Shown: one piece after another, positions 8,674 through 17,393 of the stretch
Position numbering within the stretch: position 1 is the stretch's first letter
How the letters are laid out: each line of letters starts with the position of its first letter
NCBI GenBank assembly: GCA_016719165.1
Contig: JADKAJ010000001.1
Location: 372,001-436,000 of the forward strand
Length of the DNA: 64,000 nucleotides
Source: Chitinophagaceae bacterium
GTDB taxonomy: Bacteria > Bacteroidota > Bacteroidia > Chitinophagales > Chitinophagaceae
Direction: 5' to 3'
Program-made: the position numbers and the translations under genes
The notes under the pieces: generated by a model
Databases searched by the model: none
Told to the model about the DNA's origin: nothing
What the model saw: the letters and a program-made list of their open reading frames with translations, nothing else

Positions 8674-9276
8674 CTACTTCAGATTTCTTCTAAATTGTTC
8701 TAAAAGAAAGTCATACTTAATTTTTGACGCTGTTGATGTTGAATTCAGTATAACACAGTCAATTGATCGGCCCTTAAAATATATTTTAAATAAAGTTTCA
8801 GATTTAACTTGGTCAATGGCAGAAGCCTCAATTCCTTTTTGCTGAATGTATCTTATAAATGATCTGGCAGTACTATTAATAGCTGAATAACCAGGTAATA
8901 GAATTTTCTTTAGCTCAGGATGATTTTCGATAATAGAAATGATATCGTGATATTTATTAATTCTGATATGAGTATCTAGAGCACTTTTACCCATTCTCTC
9001 AATTTCGAAACCTAAATTTTGTACGCCAATTTCCAACTTCTTCATTATTTCATATCTCTCTTGAACTGCCTTTGTTTTATCAGACTTCGTCCATTTTAAA
9101 TTTTGTTCCGCTAAATCGGCTAATATTTTCCAAAATCTATTTTGCCCATTAGGATAGAAAAAGGGATATTCCCATTTAGAAGGATGAGGTGGAAAGCTTC
9201 CAAGAATTAAATATCGCATCGGAGAAACATCCCTATACCAATTTGGATGATCTTCTTTATTCCAATCTGTATCCAT
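8674..9276 (-). CDS. Uracil-DNA glycosylase superfamily protein, hypoxanthine-DNA glycosylase-like
   Basis: A 200-residue protein matching the hypoxanthine/uracil-DNA glycosylase layout. LILGSFPP opens the catalytic strand, YPNGQNRFWKIL matches the conserved N-x-FW segment, and ILNSTSTAS near the C-terminus corresponds to the LPSTSPA loop. In this family the enzyme removes deaminated bases such as hypoxanthine or uracil from DNA. The gene stands alone on its strand, with about 220 empty bases on its 3' side. Its base composition differs from its neighbours: two 60-base lines inside it (8701-8760 and 8941-9000) hold 18 and 19 G+C, against 35 in 9481-9540 of the next gene. That suggests recent acquisition. 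Activity is inferred. Confidence 0.72.
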   Translation of the reverse strand: MDTDWNKEDHPNWYRDVSPMRYLILGSFPPHPSKWEYPFFYPNGQNRFWKILADLAEQNLKWTKSDKTKAVQERYEIMKKLEIGVQNLGFEIERMGKSALDTHIRINKYHDIISIIENHPELKKILLPGYSAINSTARSFIRYIQQKGIEASAIDQVKSETLFKIYFKGRSIDCVILNSTSTASKIKYDFLLEQFRRNLK

Positions 9277-9375
9277 AAACTTTAAGCCTTAGGCTTGTTT
9301 ATAATTGTAAATAGCCGTAATTGCAGTCACAGTTTATAACTAGTACTCAATAGAAAACTGTACCAGCTGTAAAAA

Positions 9376-10485
9376 TTATATACCCACTAAATACTGACCC
9401 TGTATATATTTTGCTACTTCAGTCAGGCTTTTTGTTTTTTCAAATACAGCCAACTGCCGGTCGGCGCCGGTTCCATTTTCCAGCATCTTATGTACATGGG
9501 CAATACGGTGGCGGCTGCCCAGGTGGTCAAGAACCGGGTCGAGGAAATCCAACAACTCGTAGATAAGTGCCCTTGTATTTACTTCTTCTTCTTTGCCAAA
9601 ATCAATAAGATAACCGTCCACTCCATAGCGGCTGGCCCGCCATTTATTTTCATTCAGCAACGCTCTTGAGTATTGGATAAAGTTCAGGTTCTTGGAACGG
9701 AGCATATATATCCTGGCACAGATCGCCTGGAATAATGCAGCCAGGGTGATCGTTTCATCCACGGTCAGCGGGATATCACATACACGGAATTCAACAGTGT
9801 TAAAGAATGGGTGCACCCGCAGGTCCCACCATATCTTTTTGGCATTATCAATACAGTTTGTTTTGATCAGCAGCTTCACATAATTATCATAAGCTTCTAT
9901 ACTGTCAAACGCATCGGGAATACCCGTACGGGGAAACTTATCAAATACTTTGGTGCGAAAAGATTTATAACCTGTCATTCTACCTTCCCAGAAGGGAGAG
10001 TTGGTGCTGAGGGCAAATACATGCGGCAAAAAATAACGGGTACTGTTGGCTATATGATTGGCCATCTCCCGGCTTTCCATACCTACATGCACATGCAGGC
10101 CAAAGATTAAATTGCTTCGTGCAGCTTCCTGCAGTTCGTTCACTATTTCACTATAGCGAACATGATCCGTTATCAGCTGGCTTTCCCAATGGCTGAATGG
10201 ATGGGTGCCGGATGCTCCCATGGCAAAACCCAGCCCATGGGCAATACCACCAATTGTTTTGCGCAGGGCAGCAACATCCGTAAACGCTTCATCAATATCT
10301 GCACAGATATCTGTCCCCACTTCCACCACGGCCTGGTGCATTTCAGCCTTCACTTTATCCTTTATCATTTTCTGTCCTTCCTGCACAATCTTCTGCTCAT
10401 GACTTTTCAACTCATAGGTTGCAGGGTCAAGTACCATGTATTCTTCTTCTACACCGAGAGTAAAGCTTTTATAATTGAGATTCAT
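9376..10485 (-). CDS. Carboxylate-amine ligase, GCS2/YbdK family
   Basis: A 369-residue member of glutamate-cysteine ligase family 2 (COG2170). The start FTLGVEEEYMVLDP is the family's hallmark with the metal-binding Glu residues. GLHVHVGMESRE and the FRVCDIPLTVDE segment are further conserved blocks. Family knowledge: glutamine-synthetase-fold ATP-dependent ligases with weak gamma-glutamylcysteine synthetase activity in E. coli YbdK, also found in amidoligase clusters. No glutathione synthetase gshB is seen nearby, but an ATP-grasp protein lies 116 bases upstream on the same strand, which could use the product as its substrate. Length and motifs are complete; the real substrate is unknown. 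Confidence 0.88.
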   Translation of the reverse strand: MNLNYKSFTLGVEEEYMVLDPATYELKSHEQKIVQEGQKMIKDKVKAEMHQAVVEVGTDICADIDEAFTDVAALRKTIGGIAHGLGFAMGASGTHPFSHWESQLITDHVRYSEIVNELQEAARSNLIFGLHVHVGMESREMANHIANSTRYFLPHVFALSTNSPFWEGRMTGYKSFRTKVFDKFPRTGIPDAFDSIEAYDNYVKLLIKTNCIDNAKKIWWDLRVHPFFNTVEFRVCDIPLTVDETITLAALFQAICARIYMLRSKNLNFIQYSRALLNENKWRASRYGVDGYLIDFGKEEEVNTRALIYELLDFLDPVLDHLGSRHRIAHVHKMLENGTGADRQLAVFEKTKSLTEVAKYIQGQYLVGI

Positions 10486-10493
10486 ATTTCAGT

Positions 10494-10588
10494 TTATAGT
10501 TTGTGGTTTGTAGTGTATAGTTGGTTCTCCGCATTGTGTAAAGATTCTTCGATTTGCTTTATTGCTAATTACAAATCACAAACTATAG
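10494..10588. repeat. Imperfect inverted repeat, 21-bp arms
   Basis: Arm 1 (10494-10514) and the reverse complement of arm 2 (10568-10588) agree at 18 of 21 positions, and all three differences are transitions. The core is TATAGTTTGTG-R-TTTGTA. The arms are separated by 53 bases and lie between the GCS2 start and the ATP-grasp stop, so they may fold in that transcript. A related tract (agtttatagtttgtagt) occurs at 536-552. Confidence 0.7.
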
Positions 10589-10601
10589 ACTACAAACTAA
10601 A

Positions 10602-11555
10602 TTATATCAAAGGACTTTTATTGGAACCCCTTCTTACATATTCACCCCAGGTAAGATTATCAGCACCATCAACCTGGCTCAATGCTTTTTCAATCGCATA
10701 GTTGGCTGAAGTTTCCACCACCCATTCAAAATTTTCCTGTCCAACGCTGTGCACATCTGCATCAGGCGCAGGGTTACAAAAATCAATGGCATAAGGCACG
10801 CCATCACGAATAGCCAGTTCAACCGTATTGAAATCGTAACCTAGGTATTTATTGATACGTAATACGATATCAGTCATCTGTTGTAAGCGTTCAGGTGATG
10901 GTTTGAAGTCTGCTACATAGCGCAGATGGTGAGGGTTACGGGGTTCGTAGGACATGATGCGGACATATTTACCCCCGATACAATAGCAGCGGTAATATTC
11001 TGTAAAGACAATTTCTTCCTGCAACAGCATTACCAACTGGCCTGTTTCAGCATGTTTGGCAAAAAAGTCTTCAGCACTGTCAAGCCTGTACACATGTTTC
11101 CATCCGCCACCGGCAAAAGGTTTCATATAGGCAGGGAATCCAACGTAGTTGAATATAGTATCCCAGTCAAGCGGGAAAGCCAGGTTGCTGAAAGAATCGT
11201 TGGAAGTGTCATCCGGCAGATCCCTGGATGGAATAATTGCCGTTTTAGGAACAGGTACATCCACTTTTGTCATCAGGCAGTTATTGAAATATTTATCATC
11301 TGCACTCCACCAGAAGGGATTGTTGATTACGGCGCAACCGGTTACAGCTGCATTTTTTAACCAGGTGCGGTAAAAAGGTACGTCCTGTGAGATACGGTCG
11401 AAGATAACGGCATAACCACTGGGTTCCCCCTGCATGGCCTTGTCAATACGTACATTCTCCGCCATTATACCGGGCACATTTTTGCTGTTTACTCTTTCAA
11501 TAAAGGCCTCAGGAAATGAACGTTCCTTACCATGCAGAATTCCAATTTTCTTCAT
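10602..11555 (-). CDS. ATP-grasp domain protein (RimK/glutathione-synthetase-like)
   Basis: A 317-residue ATP-grasp ligase. The ATG at 11555 (MKKIGILHG) is preferred to a TTG two codons earlier. A pre-ATP-grasp Rossmann-like domain (about 1-110) precedes the ATP-binding region: AYMKPFAGGGWKHVY carries the Lys and glycine-rich loop, LLQEEIV the adenine-contacting segment, and VELAIRDGVPYAIDFCNPAPD the metal-binding Asp/Asn strand. The family joins a carboxyl group to an amine through an acylphosphate. It lies upstream of the GCS2 ligase on the same strand, and the two probably act in sequence. The acceptor and donor are unknown. Confidence 0.85.
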   Translation of the reverse strand: MKKIGILHGKERSFPEAFIERVNSKNVPGIMAENVRIDKAMQGEPSGYAVIFDRISQDVPFYRTWLKNAAVTGCAVINNPFWWSADDKYFNNCLMTKVDVPVPKTAIIPSRDLPDDTSNDSFSNLAFPLDWDTIFNYVGFPAYMKPFAGGGWKHVYRLDSAEDFFAKHAETGQLVMLLQEEIVFTEYYRCYCIGGKYVRIMSYEPRNPHHLRYVADFKPSPERLQQMTDIVLRINKYLGYDFNTVELAIRDGVPYAIDFCNPAPDADVHSVGQENFEWVVETSANYAIEKALSQVDGADNLTWGEYVRRGSNKSPLI

Positions 11556-11727
11556 AAGCAATTTTTAATTGAATGTTTTTAAATGTAAACCGTTCCGGGG
11601 CTTTGCGGAATATGGGAAGCGGCTTTTCCAAATTTATTTTTTCGGCATCAAATAAACAAATTAACCGGGTGGTTTTACCAGTTGTTTTTAAAATATTCAA
11701 CCAAAGCGCTGTTTATTATGAAATCCT

Positions 11728-11735
11728 TATTTTTG
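11728..11735 (+). promoter_or_regulatory. Bacteroidota minus-7 box (TATTTTTG) before the esterase gene
   Basis: Exact TAnnTTTG match ending five bases before the preferred ATG at 11741. This would place the transcript start at, or two bases before, the start codon. No good minus-33 TTTG was found. Confidence 0.4.
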
Positions 11736-11740
11736 AAATC

Positions 11741-12559
11741 ATGCACAAGACCGCAAAAGCGTCCATTATTCGTACTGAAAACGTTTTCCTGAAATCCCAG
11801 TTCCTGCAAAGGGAGGTTTGTATTGATTTGTTTGTCCCGGCTGCTGTTTCTACTGATGCTCCGGTAAGTCTCTTACTCATCAATGACGGTCAGGATATGG
11901 AGAAAATGAATTTCCATAAGATACTTGATTACTTGTATGCAGAACAGGCGATTGAGCCTATGTTATTTGTGGCCATTCATGCCGGGGAGGACAGGAAAAT
12001 GGAGTATGGTACACAGAACCACCTCGATTACAAAGACCGTGGCGCCAAGGCACCATTATACACTTCTTTTATTTTTGATGAGTTGCTTCCTTATATAAGA
12101 CAGAAATATGCCATTGCCTCGTTTAAAGAAAAAGCTTATGCAGGCTTTTCATTGGGCGGGCTGAGTGCATTGGACATTGTCTGGAACCGGCCCGGCGAAT
12201 TTACCAAAGTGGGTATATTCTCTGCCTCTTTATGGTGGAGAAGTGTAGACCAGGATGATGAGGAATATGACGATGATAAACACAGAATTATGCACCAGCA
12301 GATAAGAAACGGGCAATTTGCTCCCTGGCTGAAGTTTTTCCTGCAGTGCGGTAACCTGGATGAAATTAAAGACCGTAATCACAACGGCATTATTGACTCT
12401 ATAGAGGATACATTGGATCTCGTAAAAGAATTAGAAAATAAAGGATATGACAGGGAGAATGATATTTATTACCTGGAACTGGAAGATGGCCATCATGATG
12501 TGTATACCTGGGGCAGGGCTATGCCGGTGTTTTTGAAGTGGGGGTGGGGATTAAAGTAA
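11741..12559 (+). CDS. Esterase D-like alpha/beta hydrolase
   Basis: A 272-residue cytoplasmic esterase of the EsteraseD/Fes-like family. The ATG at 11741 is chosen because the upstream extension (to 11573) has no family character. The nucleophile is Ser137 in AGFSLGGLSA, and a His lies in LEDGHHDVYTWG near the C-terminus; the central Asp is likely in CGNLDEIKDR. LLINDGQDM is the usual first-strand motif. The gene is divergent from the ATP-grasp gene, sharing about 185 bases of upstream DNA, so it may process the product or precursor of the ligases. Family members cleave esters, siderophore lactones or peptide-like substrates. Substrate unknown. Confidence 0.82.
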   Translation: MHKTAKASIIRTENVFLKSQFLQREVCIDLFVPAAVSTDAPVSLLLINDGQDMEKMNFHKILDYLYAEQAIEPMLFVAIHAGEDRKMEYGTQNHLDYKDRGAKAPLYTSFIFDELLPYIRQKYAIASFKEKAYAGFSLGGLSALDIVWNRPGEFTKVGIFSASLWWRSVDQDDEEYDDDKHRIMHQQIRNGQFAPWLKFFLQCGNLDEIKDRNHNGIIDSIEDTLDLVKELENKGYDRENDIYYLELEDGHHDVYTWGRAMPVFLKWGWGLK

Positions 12560-12600
12560 AAAATTGAATTTAGAAGTAGATTAAAAAGTATCAATAAAAC

Positions 12601-12636
12601 AAAAATCCCGTCTGGTTATTCCAAACGGGATTTTTT
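12601..12636. terminator. Bidirectional hairpin terminator
   Basis: ATCCCGTCTGG and CCAAACGGGAT form an 11-bp stem with one mismatch, flanked by A and T runs. It lies between the converging esterase and TonB receptor genes and can serve both strands. Confidence 0.85.
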
Positions 12637-12654
12637 ATTGTACTTATTTCAATA

Positions 12655-15600
12655 TTAGTTGAAGATATACCTCAAACCAAACTGAACAGAATAAGTAGAG
12701 GCAACGGTTACGTTATCCCTGAATGTCCTGGTGATGATATCTCCCTGTGCTGTAGCCAGTCTGAATTGTGGTACTACAGAACCACCGGGTATCAATGAAT
12801 TCTGGTTTGTTGGAACAAGGATTGAACTTGCATTGATTGATTTCAGCTTACCCCAGCTTGGATTGATCATGTTACCAAAGTTGAAGATATCAAGAGTGAA
12901 CTGAATAGTATTCTTGCTCTTGCCAACATTAGCAAAAATGTCCTGCATGAACTTCAGGTCAACCCGGTTCAACCAGGGAATTTGTGCACCATTACGTTCT
13001 GCATATTGTCCACGGTGAGCTTTCAGGTATTTGTCCTGCAAAATGTAAGACTCAAACAGGTTACGCTGTGCTGTTTGGTCGTAAACAACACCATTAACGG
13101 TTTGGCTGGCAAACTGCATCTGCTGTACCTGGGCTGCTGTTGGAATATATATCAGGTCATTACCAGTAACACCATCTCTATTAAAGTCAGCACCATATAC
13201 ATAAGAGAAACGGCCTGCAATACCACCATTATAGATCATGGAGATGGTAGTAGCGAGATGTTTAAAATATTCTTTACGGTAAGAAACCAATCCAACTACA
13301 CGGTCAGGAAGTACATAATCAGCATAACCCATTGGTGAGGTGTTAGCGCCATTTACAGTAGCAGTTCCCTGCCATGCAGAAAGAGGCTGGTCTCCACCAC
13401 CATCAAACAAATTGCCTGCAAGTGATTTGGTGTAAGCTACGGAAGCATAAAATCCTTTGCTGAAGGGCTTTTCAAATTTCGCAGTCAATGAGAAATAATA
13501 ACCCCTGCTGCCATTGTCGAGTACAATAGAGTTGAAAGCTGTGGTCCCGTTTGTAACAAACTGCCCGGCACTATTTAATGTATTGATAAACCTTGTTGGT
13601 ACAGTTGATCCATAGATAGCCCTGTTATCCGGATAACCTGAAACATTTAATGCAGCAGGAGATTGGAGGTTTGCATTTCTGAAAAACGCAGTATTCAGGT
13701 CTTTGGTGAATAATGCTTCAATAGTGGCAACAATACCACCCGGTAATTTTGTATCCATTGCAAGCGTTGACTTCCATGACTGTGGATTCTTGAAATCAGG
13801 CGACAAAGCTGTAATAGAGCCGGGAACGATAGTGCCCGCTGTTGGAACAGTAGCAGGGCGGTAAGCTGCAGGATCCGGGTTAAATGGACCAGGCGTATTA
13901 GACTGACCATTGAATGCCTGGGTAATCTGTAACATTCCATTATCACCAGACTGGCTAACTATCCATACAAACGGAACTCTTCCGGTAAAGACACCCGTAC
14001 CACCACGGATTTGTAAGGAACGGTCTCCATAGATATCCCAGTTGAAGCCAAACCTGGGAGACCACATAATCCTTTTATCAGGCAGGTTCCCGGTATTAAT
14101 TTTTTCACCACCAGCAAAAGTTCTTTGCGCTACAAGTGGGTGAGTAATGATCTGCGGAACATCAGGATAAGTAGGCAGATCCAAACGTAAACCAACAGTT
14201 AACCGGAAGTTTTTGCTAAGAGAAATTTCATCCTGGCCATAAACAGAGTATTGGGCAAATTTGAACGCTGAGAAAGCAGGTGCAAAATCTTTAGACAATG
14301 AATAGGTGATAGCGAAATCTCTGGGGTTAACACGAAGTGCAGGATTAGGGTTTAAGGCACTGGCGAAATCAGCCCAGGTATTAAATACATAATAACTGGT
14401 AGCGAAACGTTGGAAACCATTAATGGTTTCGCTCAGGTCAAACTGGCCACCCACTGTCCAGTTATGTTTGCCGGACGTCCAGGTCAGGTTATCAATAATC
14501 GAATATGTTTTTACTTTTCTAAGGTTACCGAAGCTGAATGGCTCATAACCAAACGAAGTATAAGGGGAGGAAGCGGATACACCTGTTGTACTTAAAATGT
14601 CTACAAAAGGAAATACCTGGCTTTCTGACTCACGGGAGTCATTCTGATAGGTATAAGTGCCACGTAAAGTATTGGCAATTCTTCCCCAGCTGGAGTTTAG
14701 TTCTGCAGCAATAGAATACAAATTAGCTCCCTGGAAATAGTTTGAATTCTTATACCAGAGTGAGTTGGTACCGGTACGGGTCAGCCCACTTGGGTAGTTA
14801 AAGCCAGCACCGGAAGTTGAAGTACTTGGAGGGTTGGGTTCACCACCCTCTACCTGGCTGTAGCGAATATTAAAACGATGTCTTGAACTGATATTCCAGT
14901 CCAGGCGAAGCATATATTTAGTTCTTTCGATATCAGGTGTATAGCCATCAAAAGGACCAGTTACATATCCGTAGTTATTAAACAGGTACTGGCTGATAAA
15001 ATTAAGTGAGTCAGCCGATGGTCGTACTATATTATCAGAGCTTCCGAATGGCCTGGTTGCAGAAGAGGCAAATCTTGTCTGAATTGTTTTTGGTTGTTTT
15101 TCTGTTTCGTAGTTGAAGAAGAAGAACAATTTGTTTTTGATGATCGGGCCACCCACTCTGAAACCATATTGCTTGAATTCTTCAGCAGGTCTTGTGAAGT
15201 AGGTTTTCTCAACCCTGCGGCCACGATGTTTTTCATTTCTGAAATAGGTATAAACAGATCCTGTAAAGGTATTGGTACCGGAACGGGTTACAGCATTGAT
15301 TGCACTACCGATAAAACCGGTCTGACGGATATCAAATGGAGTAAGGTTAACAGAAATCTCTTCAAGCGCATCGAGAGAAATTGGTGCACCGCCGGCAGGC
15401 AGGTTACTTCCAATTCCAAAGCTGTTATTAAAGTCTGAACCATCTACAGTAAAGTTGTTCTGCCTGTAGTTACCACCGCCAATGGAGGCACCGTTAGATT
15501 GCGGGGTAGCCCGGGTAAGATCATTGATACTTCTGCTGATAGTGGGCAGCTGATTGATCTGGCGGATACCGATATTGGTTACTGATCCGGTTCTGCTCGC

Positions 15601-15990
15601 ATTCAGGATAGAGCTTCTTCTTCCGGTGGTAATCACTACATTCTCAAGAGAAGTAGTAGTTTTAGTTAAAAGGGGATTCAATAAGAATGATTCTGCCAGC
15701 TGGAGATAAATATTATCATATTTATCCACATCATGACCAACATAACTTATTTCAATCAGGTAAGGGCCGCCTACCCGCATATTCTGTATAGAAAACTGGC
15801 CACCTGCACGGGATACAGTTGAATATTTTGTACCTGAAGGCTGGTGAGTGGCTACGATTGTTGCACCAACAAGGGGCTCATCGGAGTTGTTTTTCACCGC
15901 ACCATTAATGGCAGAGGTAGTTATCTGGGCAAATAGCAAAGGGCTGGCCACAAGGGCTACTACAAACAATAAGACTATTCTCTTAAGCAT
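12655..15990 (-). CDS. Oar-like TonB-dependent outer-membrane receptor
   Basis: A 1111-residue outer-membrane protein. A signal peptide (about 1-22) is followed by a carboxypeptidase-regulatory-like beta-sandwich (about 25-105, ITTSAINGAVKN onward), a plug domain (about 110-240) and a large beta-barrel ending in FGLRYIFN. The plug has SRSINDLTRATPQ and SAINAVTRSGTN, typical of Oar proteins rather than SusC. No SusD partner is present, which argues against a polysaccharide utilization locus. Oar of Myxococcus is involved in adhesion and development and has been linked to protein export; many homologues have unknown cargo. It is transcribed alone. Confidence 0.88.
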   Translation of the reverse strand: MLKRIVLLFVVALVASPLLFAQITTSAINGAVKNNSDEPLVGATIVATHQPSGTKYSTVSRAGGQFSIQNMRVGGPYLIEISYVGHDVDKYDNIYLQLAESFLLNPLLTKTTTSLENVVITTGRRSSILNASRTGSVTNIGIRQINQLPTISRSINDLTRATPQSNGASIGGGNYRQNNFTVDGSDFNNSFGIGSNLPAGGAPISLDALEEISVNLTPFDIRQTGFIGSAINAVTRSGTNTFTGSVYTYFRNEKHRGRRVEKTYFTRPAEEFKQYGFRVGGPIIKNKLFFFFNYETEKQPKTIQTRFASSATRPFGSSDNIVRPSADSLNFISQYLFNNYGYVTGPFDGYTPDIERTKYMLRLDWNISSRHRFNIRYSQVEGGEPNPPSTSTSGAGFNYPSGLTRTGTNSLWYKNSNYFQGANLYSIAAELNSSWGRIANTLRGTYTYQNDSRESESQVFPFVDILSTTGVSASSPYTSFGYEPFSFGNLRKVKTYSIIDNLTWTSGKHNWTVGGQFDLSETINGFQRFATSYYVFNTWADFASALNPNPALRVNPRDFAITYSLSKDFAPAFSAFKFAQYSVYGQDEISLSKNFRLTVGLRLDLPTYPDVPQIITHPLVAQRTFAGGEKINTGNLPDKRIMWSPRFGFNWDIYGDRSLQIRGGTGVFTGRVPFVWIVSQSGDNGMLQITQAFNGQSNTPGPFNPDPAAYRPATVPTAGTIVPGSITALSPDFKNPQSWKSTLAMDTKLPGGIVATIEALFTKDLNTAFFRNANLQSPAALNVSGYPDNRAIYGSTVPTRFINTLNSAGQFVTNGTTAFNSIVLDNGSRGYYFSLTAKFEKPFSKGFYASVAYTKSLAGNLFDGGGDQPLSAWQGTATVNGANTSPMGYADYVLPDRVVGLVSYRKEYFKHLATTISMIYNGGIAGRFSYVYGADFNRDGVTGNDLIYIPTAAQVQQMQFASQTVNGVVYDQTAQRNLFESYILQDKYLKAHRGQYAERNGAQIPWLNRVDLKFMQDIFANVGKSKNTIQFTLDIFNFGNMINPSWGKLKSINASSILVPTNQNSLIPGGSVVPQFRLATAQGDIITRTFRDNVTVASTYSVQFGLRYIFN

Positions 15991-16149
15991 AAAGATTGGT
16001 TTTCGGTTGCAAAGAAAGGGAATATTTCCAAATTAAATATAGGCAAATATTAACAAACTGCTATTGAAATGGAATGCTTTACAAAGACAGTCCCTTCCCC
16101 GGATTCGCTGCCCAATGATCTTTACAACTTACCACCGGTTTGTTTGTTC

Positions 16150-16157
16150 TATTTTTG
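16150..16157 (+). promoter_or_regulatory. Bacteroidota minus-7 box (TATTTTTG) before ribBA
   Basis: Exact TAnnTTTG match ending 15 bases before the preferred ribBA ATG. The minus-33 region shows only TTTAC. No FMN riboswitch-like structure was recognised in the short leader. Confidence 0.5.
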
Positions 16158-16172
16158 CTAAAAATCACGGGA

Positions 16173-17378
16173 ATGTTTGATTCTATTGAAAGCGCCATTG
16201 CGGATATAAAATTGGGGAAATTGGTGGTAGTGGTCGATGATGAAGACCGGGAAAATGAAGGAGATTTTGTAACAGCCGCCCGGAATGTGACCCCGGAAGT
16301 CGTCAATTTTATGAGCAAACACGGAAGGGGCCTCATTTGTGCCGCATTGCCCGAAGAACGCTGCAATGAACTGGGGCTGGAACTGATGGTAAATAATAAT
16401 ACTGCGCTGCACGAAACCGCCTTCACTGTATCAGTAGATCTGCTCGGTCATGGTTGTACCACAGGCATTTCCGCACAGGACAGGGCCAAAACAATACAAT
16501 CCCTGATAGATCCTACTATAACACCTTGCGACCTGGGGCGTCCTGGGCATATTTTCCCCTTAAGGGCTAAAAAGGGCGGGGTGCTTCGCAGGGCTGGCCA
16601 TACTGAGGCAGCTGTTGACCTGGCCCGATTGGCAGGTTTTGAACCGGGTGGAGTGCTGGTAGAAATTATGAACGAGGATGGTACCATGGCCCGGCTACCC
16701 GAATTAACAGCCGTTGCCCGGAAATTTGATTTCAAAATAATTTCTATCAAAGACCTTATCGAATACCGGGTAAAATTGGATTCACTGATAGAAGAAGTGG
16801 TAAGAGTGGATATGCCAACCCAGTTTGGAAATTTTCAGTTGGTGGCATTTAAAGAAAAGAACTCATCCAATGAGCACCTCGCTTTGCTGAAAGGAACATG
16901 GGAAAAAGATGAACCGGTGATGGTTAGGGTTCACTCCTCCTGTTTTACCGGCGATATTTTGGGCTCACTCCGTTGCGATTGTGGCGAACAGTTACATAAA
17001 GCCATGCAAATGGTGGAAACGGAAGGGAAAGGTGCTATATTATATATGAACCAGGAAGGCAGGGGCATAGGCCTGCTGAATAAACTTAAAGCATACCGGT
17101 TGCAGGAGCAGGGCATGGACACTGTGGAAGCTAATCTTCACCTGGGATTCCAGATGGACCAGCGGGATTATGGTGTTGGCGCACAAATGCTCAGGCATCT
17201 GGGAATTACTAAACTCCGGTTAATGACAAACAATCCGAAAAAGAGGGTAGGATTGATTGGGTATGGTCTTGAAATAGTTGAAAATATCCCCATCGAAATT
17301 TGTCCTAATAAGCACAACGAAAAATACCTTCAGACAAAAAGGGATAAAATGGGACATGAAATTTTAGATAAGGAATAA
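16173..17378 (+). CDS. ribBA: Bifunctional DHBP synthase / GTP cyclohydrolase II
   Basis: Catalyses two early steps of riboflavin synthesis: ribulose 5-phosphate to dihydroxybutanone phosphate, and GTP ring opening. 401 residues from the ATG at 16173 (MFDSIESAIADIKLGK); an upstream ATG at 16140 adds an atypical stretch. The N-terminal half carries VVVDDEDRENEGD, GHTEAAVDL and the RxHTEA region of RibB. The C-terminal half has the zinc cysteines in HSSCFTGDILGSLRCDCGEQ and the EGRGIGL loop of RibA. Both active sites look intact. It converges with the TamB-like gene with 15 bases between stops. Confidence 0.96.
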   Translation: MFDSIESAIADIKLGKLVVVVDDEDRENEGDFVTAARNVTPEVVNFMSKHGRGLICAALPEERCNELGLELMVNNNTALHETAFTVSVDLLGHGCTTGISAQDRAKTIQSLIDPTITPCDLGRPGHIFPLRAKKGGVLRRAGHTEAAVDLARLAGFEPGGVLVEIMNEDGTMARLPELTAVARKFDFKIISIKDLIEYRVKLDSLIEEVVRVDMPTQFGNFQLVAFKEKNSSNEHLALLKGTWEKDEPVMVRVHSSCFTGDILGSLRCDCGEQLHKAMQMVETEGKGAILYMNQEGRGIGLLNKLKAYRLQEQGMDTVEANLHLGFQMDQRDYGVGAQMLRHLGITKLRLMTNNPKKRVGLIGYGLEIVENIPIEICPNKHNEKYLQTKRDKMGHEILDKE

Positions 17379-17393
17379 GAATGGTGTTCCTGC

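Noticed and set aside
16020..16172. FMN riboswitch before ribBA
   Set aside because: The leader after the minus-7 box is only about 15 bases and no conserved riboswitch core was recognised upstream.
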